The translations under genes and the position numbers were made by a program. Positions 24,098-30,102 of a stretch of DNA of 30,102 bases are shown here, piece after piece. Below the pieces are notes generated by a model that worked only from the letters and a program-made list of their open reading frames with translations, was not told the origin of the DNA and did no database searches. This DNA is from JBMYYE01 sp049609065 (GTDB lineage Bacteria > Pseudomonadota > Alphaproteobacteria > Rhodobacterales > Rhodobacteraceae), in contig JBMYYE010000015.1 of the NCBI GenBank assembly GCA_049609065.1, positions 1 to 30,102 of the forward strand, given 5' to 3'. Numbering within the stretch: the stretch's first letter is position 1; each line of letters begins with the position of its first letter.

Positions 24098-24139
24098 GAC
24101 TCTTTGACGAAGGCTCCGCATCCTTTTGGGAACAGAATC
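24098..24139. promoter_or_regulatory. Pair of GANTC (CcrM) sites upstream of smc
   Basis: GACTC (24098-24102) and GAATC (24135-24139) are sites of the form methylated by CcrM and read with GcrA in alphaproteobacteria. Both fall within 60 bp of the smc start. Their regulatory role is inferred from position. Confidence 0.35.
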
Positions 24140-24155
24140 AGTATAAGTATTGCCT

Positions 24156-27100
24156 TTGCGTTTTTCGAAGCTCAGATTGAACGGCTTTAAAAGCTTTGTT
24201 GACCCAACCGACCTTATTATTTCGGATGGGCTAACGGGTGTTGTGGGTCCAAATGGCTGCGGAAAATCAAACCTGCTAGAGGCCCTACGCTGGGTGATGG
24301 GTGAAAATCGGCCCAAAGCAATGCGCGGCGGTGGCATGGAAGATGTGATTTTTGCAGGGGCCGCCTCACGTCCTGCGCGTCACTTTGCAGAAGTGAGCCT
24401 CACGCTTGATAACCAAGAGCGCCTCGCACCTGCGGGTTTCAACGACGAAGACACGCTCGAAGTGGTGCGCCGCATCACCAAAGATGTGGGGTCCGCCTAT
24501 AAATCCAACGGCAAAGACGTACGCGCGCGCGACATTCAGATGCTCTTTGCGGATGCTTCAACTGGCGCGCATTCGCCCGCATTGGTGCGCCAAGGGCAAA
24601 TTTCCGAATTGATCAACGCAAAACCCAAAGCCCGCCGTCGGATTTTGGAAGAAGCCGCTGGCATTTCAGGGCTTTATCAACGTCGCCATGAGGCGGAGTT
24701 GAAGCTTAAAGGCGCGGAAACCAATTTGGCGCGGGTTGATGATGTGTTGGAGCAGCTGGCAAGCCAGCTCACGCAATTGGCGCGCCAAGCCAAACAAGCG
24801 GCCCGTTACCGCACAATCGGCGAAGAACTCCGCAAGGCAGAAGGCTTGCTGTTGTATCGCCGTTGGAAAGAGGCGGACACAACCCGATCTGAGGCCATGG
24901 CGCTTTTGACGGAACGCTCCAAAGATGCGGCGCAAGCGGAAAAAAATGCGCGTGATTTAATTAAAGCGCGTGAAAAATCTGAGGATCAACTCCCGCCATT
25001 GCGCGAAGAAGAAGCCATCGCATCGGCTGTTTTGCAACGTTTGACGGTGCAGCTCGATACGTTGACCGATCAAGAAAATCAGGCGGCGGACACGATAGCA
25101 CGTTTGACGCGGCGAATTGAACAATTAACCCACGACATCGCGCGCGAAAGCGGGCTTGATGTGGATGCGAATGAAACGATTGATCGGCTGAGTTGGGAAT
25201 TTAAGCAGCTCGAAAAAGCCAGCGATGGTCATGATGCGAAGCTCGAAGAGGCGGAAAGCAGTGCGCGCGAAGCAGCGGCGTTTTTGCAAAACCGCGAGGC
25301 GGAATTGACCGAACGCACAGAAGATGTCGCGCGCTTGTCTGCCCGTCACCAATCGGCGCAGCGCCTGTTGGAAGATACCCGCCTCGCGCTGGAGAAAAAC
25401 GAAACCGAAGCTCAAACTGCACGTGATGCACAAGGCACAGCAAAAGACACGCTATCAACGGCGGTGGCGCAATTGTCGGCTGCTAAAATGGCACTTGAGG
25501 CGGCCGCGGCTGAGGCCGCATCCTCCGAAACGGCGATCACCACTGCCGAAGCTTCCCGCGCTAAACTGGCTGTGGAAGAAACTGAGGCGCGCTCAAAACG
25601 GGCAGAAGCCGAAGGCGTGTGCACGGCGTTGAAGGCCGAATTGACGGCGCTCAAACGGTTGGTCGAACGTGACCAAGACCAAGAAGGCCAACTTCTAAGC
25701 GAAGTTACCGTGATGCCTGGTTTTGAACGGGCTTTTGGCGCGGTGTTTGAGGATGAACTCCACGCCCCGCGGATTACCAAAGACGGGCAAACGGGCTGGG
25801 TTACATTGCCTGATTTGCCGCATGCGGCTTTGCCACAGGGCGCGTCGCCGCTTGGGGCAAAGGTTGAGGGACCCACTGAATTGAACCGACGCTTGTCGCA
25901 GGTCGGGATCGTGTCGCCTGAATTGGGTGATGACCTGCAGCGGAACCTCGCGGCAGGGCAGAGTTTGGTCAGTGGCCAAGGCGATTTTTGGCGGTGGGAT
26001 GGCTACCGCGTGAATGCCGATGATGCATCGTCTTCAGCCGCTATTCGGCTTGAGCAGTTGAACCGGTTGAGCCTTCTTCAGGTGGATTTTGACGCCGCTG
26101 AGGCCCAAGCAGAAAGTGCGATCGGCGCACATGATCAATTGGAAGCGCAGCTGTCCCAAGCGGTGAGCGCGGAAAAAGAAGCGCGCGAAGCCCGCCGTAA
26201 AGCGGATCAGCAAGTTTCAGAAGCCAACCGCGATTTATCGCGCGCAGAAGCCGAACAAAACATTGCTGAGAGTAAATTGGAAAGTCTGGCCCTGAATGTG
26301 GCGCGCTTTGATGAAGAGGCGCTTTCGGCGCGTGAACGTCTCCGTGAAGCTGAGACAGGATTTTCAGGGCTGGGCGATTTGACCGAGGCCCGCGCAGAAG
26401 TTGAGGCGCTAAAACTGTCGGTCGAAGCGACCCGCATTTCGATGATGAGCAAACGCGCGGGATTTGACGAAATCCGCCGTGAAGGTGAACAACGCTTGAA
26501 GCGCTCGCAAGAGATCACCAAAGAAATCTCGGGCTGGCGGCACCGTTTGGATACAGCAAAAAAACGGGCTGAGGAATTGACAGAACGCAAGGCGCAAAGT
26601 GAGGCTGAACTAAAAGCCGCAAACTTCGCGCCAAATGAAATTAAGGCCAAACGTGATGAAATCGCGGAGGCAATCTCAGCGGCTGAAACGCGCTGTAAGG
26701 CGGCCTCAGATGCGCTCCATATTGGGGAAGCGGCGCTCAGGGATGCAGTGACCGCCGAGCGGGATCAAGAACGGCTTGCCTCTGATGCGCGCGAAGCCCG
26801 CGCCCGCGCCGAAGCGCGCCGCGATGCCGCGCGCGAAACCGTACAATATGCTGAGGCGCGTATTGAAGAAGAAATGGGGTTGCGGCCAGATGCGCTTTTG
26901 GAGGCATTGGATGTGAATCCGGATGAGATGCCCGAATCTGATATTATTGAGGCGGACGTCAACCGGCTTAAGCGACAACGTGATGCACTAGGGGCGGTGA
27001 ACCTGCGCGCAGAAGAAGACGCTAAGGAAATCCAAGAAGAACATGATATTCTTTGGGGTGAAAAAGGTGACCTTGAAGAAGCGATTAAAAAATTGCGCAC

Positions 27101-27608
27101 CGGCATTGCGGGCTTGAACCGCGAGGGCCGCGAACGTTTGTTGGCGGCATTTGATACGGTGAATGAAAATTTTGGCGTGCTCTTTAAACACCTCTTTGGT
27201 GGGGGTGAGGCGCGGCTCGTTTTGGTGGAAAGCGATGATCCGCTTGAGGCGGGTTTGGAAATTATGTGTCAGCCGCCTGGCAAAAAGCTCGCGACATTGT
27301 CGTTGCTGTCAGGTGGGGAACAAACATTGACGGCACTTGCGCTCATCTTTGCGGTATTTTTGGCCAATCCAGCGCCGATTTGTGTGTTGGATGAGGTGGA
27401 CGCGCCTTTGGATGATGCCAACGTGACGCGGTTTTGTGATCTCTTGGATGAAATGACGCGCCGCACCAATACGCGGTTCTTGATCATCACCCACCATGCG
27501 GTGACAATGGCGCGAATGGACCGGTTGTTTGGGGTCACCATGGCAGAACAAGGCGTCAGCCAACTCGTGAGTGTTGACCTCAAAGACGCGGAAAAAATGG
27601 TGGCCTAA
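24156..27608 (+). CDS. smc: Chromosome segregation protein SMC
   Basis: About 1150 residues, the usual length for bacterial SMC, the ATPase that loads with ScpAB and organises sister chromosomes. The N-terminal Walker A is GPNGCGKSN (about residues 32-40). Two coiled-coil arms flank a hinge (about residues 520-630, starting VMPGFERAFGAVFEDEL). The C-terminal signature is LSLLSGGEQTLTALAL and Walker B is CVLDEVDAPLDDANV. A TAA stop at 24144-24146 lies in frame and no ATG or GTG occurs before the Walker A region, so translation must start at a TTG: 24156, giving the family-typical RFSKLRLNGFKSF start, or 24150 with two more residues. No Shine-Dalgarno sequence is obvious. It is convergent with mltB, with 23 bp between. 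Confidence 0.95.
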   Translation: MRFSKLRLNGFKSFVDPTDLIISDGLTGVVGPNGCGKSNLLEALRWVMGENRPKAMRGGGMEDVIFAGAASRPARHFAEVSLTLDNQERLAPAGFNDEDTLEVVRRITKDVGSAYKSNGKDVRARDIQMLFADASTGAHSPALVRQGQISELINAKPKARRRILEEAAGISGLYQRRHEAELKLKGAETNLARVDDVLEQLASQLTQLARQAKQAARYRTIGEELRKAEGLLLYRRWKEADTTRSEAMALLTERSKDAAQAEKNARDLIKAREKSEDQLPPLREEEAIASAVLQRLTVQLDTLTDQENQAADTIARLTRRIEQLTHDIARESGLDVDANETIDRLSWEFKQLEKASDGHDAKLEEAESSAREAAAFLQNREAELTERTEDVARLSARHQSAQRLLEDTRLALEKNETEAQTARDAQGTAKDTLSTAVAQLSAAKMALEAAAAEAASSETAITTAEASRAKLAVEETEARSKRAEAEGVCTALKAELTALKRLVERDQDQEGQLLSEVTVMPGFERAFGAVFEDELHAPRITKDGQTGWVTLPDLPHAALPQGASPLGAKVEGPTELNRRLSQVGIVSPELGDDLQRNLAAGQSLVSGQGDFWRWDGYRVNADDASSSAAIRLEQLNRLSLLQVDFDAAEAQAESAIGAHDQLEAQLSQAVSAEKEAREARRKADQQVSEANRDLSRAEAEQNIAESKLESLALNVARFDEEALSARERLREAETGFSGLGDLTEARAEVEALKLSVEATRISMMSKRAGFDEIRREGEQRLKRSQEITKEISGWRHRLDTAKKRAEELTERKAQSEAELKAANFAPNEIKAKRDEIAEAISAAETRCKAASDALHIGEAALRDAVTAERDQERLASDAREARARAEARRDAARETVQYAEARIEEEMGLRPDALLEALDVNPDEMPESDIIEADVNRLKRQRDALGAVNLRAEEDAKEIQEEHDILWGEKGDLEEAIKKLRTGIAGLNREGRERLLAAFDTVNENFGVLFKHLFGGGEARLVLVESDDPLEAGLEIMCQPPGKKLATLSLLSGGEQTLTALALIFAVFLANPAPICVLDEVDAPLDDANVTRFCDLLDEMTRRTNTRFLIITHHAVTMARMDRLFGVTMAEQGVSQLVSVDLKDAEKMVA

Positions 27609-27620
27609 GGACGTTCCTTA
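27606..27620. other. Small inverted repeat at the smc stop codon
   Basis: TAAGGA-CGT-TCCTTA begins with the smc stop codon. It has a 6-bp stem and no T-tract, and fills most of the 23-bp gap between two convergent genes. It may act as a weak transcript end; no better terminator is visible. Confidence 0.3.
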
Positions 27621-27631
27621 AGCCAAGTTCA

Positions 27632-28816
27632 TTACAGTTTTTTCAACAATTCCGGTGTTGGCCATGCGTCCGCTGGTAGCTTAAGACGGATTTGTTCCGC
27701 TTGTACGGCTGCACGGGTTTTAGCCCCTAAGATACCGTCGATTTTACCAACGTCATGCCCACGCGCGCGGAGCTTCTTTTGAAGGCTCTTCATCTGGCGA
27801 TCTGATAGCGGGGCATCGGGGTTGCGCGGATCATAGGATTTAGCGCCCTCAAGGCGGGTCGCGAAATAGGCCGCGGTGGTCACATAGACGAAGCTTTTGT
27901 TCCACTCGAAATACACGCGGTAATTTGGGTAGGCCATGAATGCGGGCCCTTTGCGCCCCATTGGCAGCAAAATGGAACCTTTGAGCTTCGTGCTTTTGAA
28001 CCCGCCTTGTGCGGGTTTGACACCCATTTTTTGCCACTGTGCGATGGAAAACTCTTGATTGAGACCCGTTTTCGACCAATCCAGATTTGCAGGAACTTTG
28101 ATTTCTTGGAGCCATGGCTGACCAGGGGCCCAACCAAGCGAACGTAGCATTTTTGCCCCCGACAAAAGCGCATCTGGCGGGGAGGTTTTGAGGCTCACTT
28201 TACCATCGCCATCGCCATCTGTGCCATGGTGGATGATGTCTTCTGGCAGCATTTGAACCATGCCGATTTCACCGGCCCACGCCCCTTTGGTTTTCACGGG
28301 ATGAAAATCCCCACGTTCATAGAGCTTGAGCGCGGCGAATAATTGCGGACGGAAAAGATCCGGGCGGCGGCAATCATGGCTCAAGGTTAAAAGCGCATTG
28401 AGTGTGTTGAAGTTGCCTTGAAACGCACCGTAGTCGGTTTCAAGCGCCCAAAACGCCAAAAGAACGCCGCGCGATACGCCGTATTCTTTTTCAGCGCGGT
28501 TGAAGATAGAGGCGTATTTTTTCGCGTTCTTTTGCCCATGTTGAAGGCGGTTTTTGCTAATGACTGCGCGGGAAAAATCAATGAATGATTTTTTGAAAAC
28601 GCCTTGCGACCGATCCGCTTTTAGAACTTTTTTATCGATTGCGGCATTTCGCAAAAATTTGTCGATGGTTGCGCCATCGTGCCCCTTGCTTTTGGCCTCT
28701 CTTTTGAAATCATTGAGAAAGCTCTTGAAGCTACCGCCGCAGGGCGCTTTGGCGTGGCTGGTTGTCCCAAGAAGGGAAAGCGAAAATGCGGCCGTTATGG
28801 CAAGTGTTCTAATCAT
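27632..28816 (-). CDS. Lytic murein transglycosylase, MltB family
   Basis: 394-residue periplasmic enzyme that cleaves peptidoglycan glycosidic bonds. The N-terminus (RTLAITAAFSLSLLGTTSHA) is a cleavable signal peptide without a lipobox cysteine at the right place. The GH103 domain has the catalytic glutamate near residue 126 in FWALETDYGAFQGN, then TLSHDCRRPDLFRPQL, GEIGMVQMLPEDI and DGDGDGKVSL. A C-terminal peptidoglycan-binding domain follows (LSDRQMKSLQKKLRARGHDVGKIDGILGAKTRAAV). The start at 28816 is chosen from the signal peptide and an AAGAGAC ribosome binding site; the frame is open much further upstream but non-homologous. It is divergent from the small protein at 28969. Confidence 0.93.
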   Translation of the reverse strand: MIRTLAITAAFSLSLLGTTSHAKAPCGGSFKSFLNDFKREAKSKGHDGATIDKFLRNAAIDKKVLKADRSQGVFKKSFIDFSRAVISKNRLQHGQKNAKKYASIFNRAEKEYGVSRGVLLAFWALETDYGAFQGNFNTLNALLTLSHDCRRPDLFRPQLFAALKLYERGDFHPVKTKGAWAGEIGMVQMLPEDIIHHGTDGDGDGKVSLKTSPPDALLSGAKMLRSLGWAPGQPWLQEIKVPANLDWSKTGLNQEFSIAQWQKMGVKPAQGGFKSTKLKGSILLPMGRKGPAFMAYPNYRVYFEWNKSFVYVTTAAYFATRLEGAKSYDPRNPDAPLSDRQMKSLQKKLRARGHDVGKIDGILGAKTRAAVQAEQIRLKLPADAWPTPELLKKL

Positions 28817-28841
28817 CGGTCTCTTTTCCATATTTTTCAAA

Positions 28842-28870
28842 ACAGTAGGACGTTTTGGGGCGTGGGGCAA
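28842..28870 (-). promoter_or_regulatory. Possible sigma70-type promoter of the mltB-like gene
   Basis: On the - strand, TTGCCC (28870-28865), a 17-bp spacer and TACTGT (28847-28842) lie 26-54 bp before the ATG. The match is moderate and unverified. Confidence 0.35.
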
Positions 28871-28912
28871 CGAATTTTGATGGGCGTTTTTTGCGGTGCC
28901 CCCGCGTTTAAC

Positions 28913-28941
28913 TTGACCTTTACGCTTTCTGTGGCAAGGTA
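28913..28941 (+). promoter_or_regulatory. Possible promoter of the small unknown protein gene
   Basis: TTGACC (28913-28918) is a good -35 match. The expected -10 position reads AAGGTA and is poor. The element lies about 28-56 bp before the ATG at 28969. Confidence 0.3.
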
Positions 28942-28968
28942 GCAAAGGGCGATAAAAGGGATCATGAA

Positions 28969-29319
28969 ATGTCGGAATTTTTGCCAAAAGAAGTACGCGA
29001 AGGTTTAGAGGCAGCACGAAAAGCGGCATTAAAAAAGAAAAGCCGCCTGCGGGTTCACGCCAATGACGCCATTTTTCCAGTTCTCAAATATTGGGACAAC
29101 GGATTTTCTCTCGACATTGAAAACGCCCCTAAATTGCGCGGCCTTGTCGATATTTATGATGGTGGTCGGCATCTCTATCAGTGTCTGATCGTGGCGGCGA
29201 CGGAAGAAAATGACGAAATGCATTATGAATTTAAGCGCAACACCGCCGCCGTTGGCAATGCGCCATTGGATTATTATCAGGCCGAAGATACGCCAATTGC
29301 GCTTTTGGGGTCGTCTTAG
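28969..29319 (+). CDS. Conserved-looking small protein, unknown function
   Basis: 116 residues, soluble, with no signal peptide. It starts with a charged helix (about residues 6-26, rich in Lys, Arg and Ala) and continues with an alpha/beta part (RLRVHANDAIFPVLKYWD, GFSLDIENAPKLRGLVDIYD, LYQCLIVAATEENDEMHYEFKR). The RxR...GxSL...LRGLVDIYDGG order is faintly reminiscent of PilZ domains, but the DxSxxG motif is not there, so I make no such call. AAAGGG lies 9-14 bases before the ATG. Codon use matches its neighbours. Its stop codon overlaps that of the opposing L,D-transpeptidase gene. Confidence 0.8.
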   Translation: MSEFLPKEVREGLEAARKAALKKKSRLRVHANDAIFPVLKYWDNGFSLDIENAPKLRGLVDIYDGGRHLYQCLIVAATEENDEMHYEFKRNTAAVGNAPLDYYQAEDTPIALLGSS

Positions 29320-29861
29320 GGCGTGATTTCAACCACCGTTCCATAATCAACGGCCGCAAACAGTTCCTCGATCTCTGCGTCTGAAACAGCAATACAACCG
29401 GCCGTCCAATCGGTTGTGAGCGTTGCGCGCCCTTTGAGCGTATTGGGTTGTCCGTGGATGAAAATATCTCCACCTGGGCTTACGCCGCGTGCACGGGCTT
29501 GGGCGCGGTCATCCGCTTGCGGGTAGTCAATTCCAAGGGAAAGGTGATAGCTGCTTTGATCATTGCGGCGGTTGATTTTAAAAATGCCTTCTGGCGTCTT
29601 CCCGTCGCCTTCTTGGGCCTTGTCACCTACAGGCGTAAAACCAAGCGCAATGGTGTAGGACTTTAGGAGTTCCCCTTCGCGGTAAACATGCATCTTACGC
29701 GCCGCTTTTGCGACCAAAATGCGATCCACTTTTCCGGTGAGGGGCTCTGTGATGGGGATTGGGATTTCTGGTCGGTATTGTCCATAGAGGTAAATCACCG
29801 CACCCCCCAATAGGGCTGCGATGGTCATCCATGAAAAGGCACGTGCCAGGCGTTTAACCAT
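29316..29861 (-). CDS. L,D-transpeptidase (YkuD domain, YafK-like)
   Basis: 181-residue membrane-anchored periplasmic enzyme. One N-terminal helix (MTIAALLGGAVIYLYGQY) is followed by a YkuD domain: DRILVAKAARKMHVYREGELLKSY, GDGKTPEGIFKI, the histidine in FIHGQPN near residue 136 and the catalytic cysteine in WTAGCIAVSD near 156. The family makes or breaks L,D-peptide links in peptidoglycan or attaches proteins to it; the YafK branch can act as a hydrolase, so the direction of the reaction is uncertain. It starts 5 bp after the stop of the upstream PatB-like gene, with only a weak ribosome binding site, so coupling is likely. Confidence 0.92.
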   Translation of the reverse strand: MVKRLARAFSWMTIAALLGGAVIYLYGQYRPEIPIPITEPLTGKVDRILVAKAARKMHVYREGELLKSYTIALGFTPVGDKAQEGDGKTPEGIFKINRRNDQSSYHLSLGIDYPQADDRAQARARGVSPGGDIFIHGQPNTLKGRATLTTDWTAGCIAVSDAEIEELFAAVDYGTVVEITP

Positions 29862-29866
29862 TCGGA

Positions 29867-30102
29867 CTACTGCAAATCCGAAAAGGCGTTTTTCAAACGT
29901 AAACAGGCCTCTTTCACAAGCGCGCGCGGCGTGGCGAGGTTAAACCGAAGGTGATGTTCCCCACCCAACCCAAAGGTAGGCCCGTCATTTGGCGCAACGC
30001 GCGCGACCTTGTGGACGCGGCGGTGAATTTCGGAAACGTCCATTCCTGTGCCTGAAAAATCCACCCAAGCAAGGTATGTTGCTTCGAGTTCCATCGAGGA
30101 TA
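29867..30102 (-). CDS. C-terminal end of a PatB/MalY-type aminotransferase (cut by window edge)
   Basis: 78 codons remain of a fold-type I PLP enzyme; the frame stays open to the window end and the methionine at 30094 is internal. The segment SMELEATYLAWVDFSG, then FGLGGEHHLRFNLATPRALVKEACLRL, is the typical C-terminal small domain of PatB/MalY proteins, which act as cystathionine or cysteine beta-lyases. The conserved arginine of LRFNLATPR, which binds the substrate carboxylate, is present. The active-site lysine lies outside the window. The L,D-transpeptidase gene follows after 5 bp on the same transcript. Confidence 0.85.
   Translation of the reverse strand, partial: SSMELEATYLAWVDFSGTGMDVSEIHRRVHKVARVAPNDGPTFGLGGEHHLRFNLATPRALVKEACLRLKNAFSDLQ

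Noticed and set aside
24133..24152. TATAAG-like sequence next to the smc start as a -10 box
   Set aside because: It lies too close to the TTG codons for a normal start site and has no suitable -35 at the right distance.
1..30102. CRISPR arrays, tRNA/rRNA genes, insertion sequences, attachment sites, replication origin
   Set aside because: I saw no regularly spaced repeats, cloverleaf sequences, transposase or integrase genes, and only one DnaA box, so none can be supported.

Overview
The window reads as chromosomal DNA of an alphaproteobacterium of the Rhodobacteraceae/Roseobacter group with moderate GC. The evidence is the alpha-type addB-addA-trxA cluster following a sugar-nucleotidyltransferase gene, the SMC N-terminus, the stand-alone MnmD, and sequences resembling CtrA, GANTC and DnaA sites. 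I saw no tRNA, rRNA, insertion sequence, phage gene or CRISPR array. Coding density is high, and no gap reaches 300 bases.

Layout. (1) 1-7321, + strand: end of a MurU-type nucleotidyltransferase, then addB and addA (double-strand-break helicase/nuclease) coupled by short overlaps, then trxA with its own terminator. (2) 7330-13598, - strand: penicillin-binding protein 1A; an aromatic/aspartate aminotransferase overlapping a 3-mercaptopyruvate sulfurtransferase; a small glycine-rich membrane protein with its own terminator; and dapA-smpB. (3) 13743-17266: a soluble lytic transglycosylase meets an EamA transporter tail to tail, with stop codons overlapping. The transporter is coupled to mnmD, and divergent to mnmD lies an FAD oxidoreductase that may be the missing MnmC oxidase half. 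(4) 18356-20545, + strand: an ECF sigma unit made of a secreted CxxxC protein, sigma factor, one-TM anti-sigma factor and VOC/glyoxalase protein; the last three are joined by 4-bp ATGA overlaps. A good ECF-type promoter precedes the first gene. (5) 20621-22279: an orphan acetolactate-synthase-like ThDP enzyme, ending at a bidirectional terminator shared with the next gene. (6) 22347-23558, - strand: a ten-TM protein whose leader carries a palindrome matching the SqrR/BigR-type persulfide operator. (7) 23662-27608, + strand: a perfect CtrA box, a small lipoprotein, then a DnaA box and two GANTC sites before smc, which must start at TTG. (8) 27632-30102: MltB-type lytic transglycosylase, a conserved small unknown protein, an L,D-transpeptidase, and the C-terminal end of a PatB/MalY-type aminotransferase.

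How the genes fit together. Cell-wall work recurs: MurU recycling, PBP1A synthesis, two lytic transglycosylases, an L,D-transpeptidase, and DapA on the diaminopimelate route. DNA repair and segregation (AddAB, SMC) and translation quality (SmpB, MnmD) are core functions. The two places most likely to hold undescribed biology are the four-gene ECF unit and the ten-TM gene with its candidate sulfide-responsive operator. Promoter, operator and cell-cycle site calls rest on sequence matches read by eye, not on computed scores.
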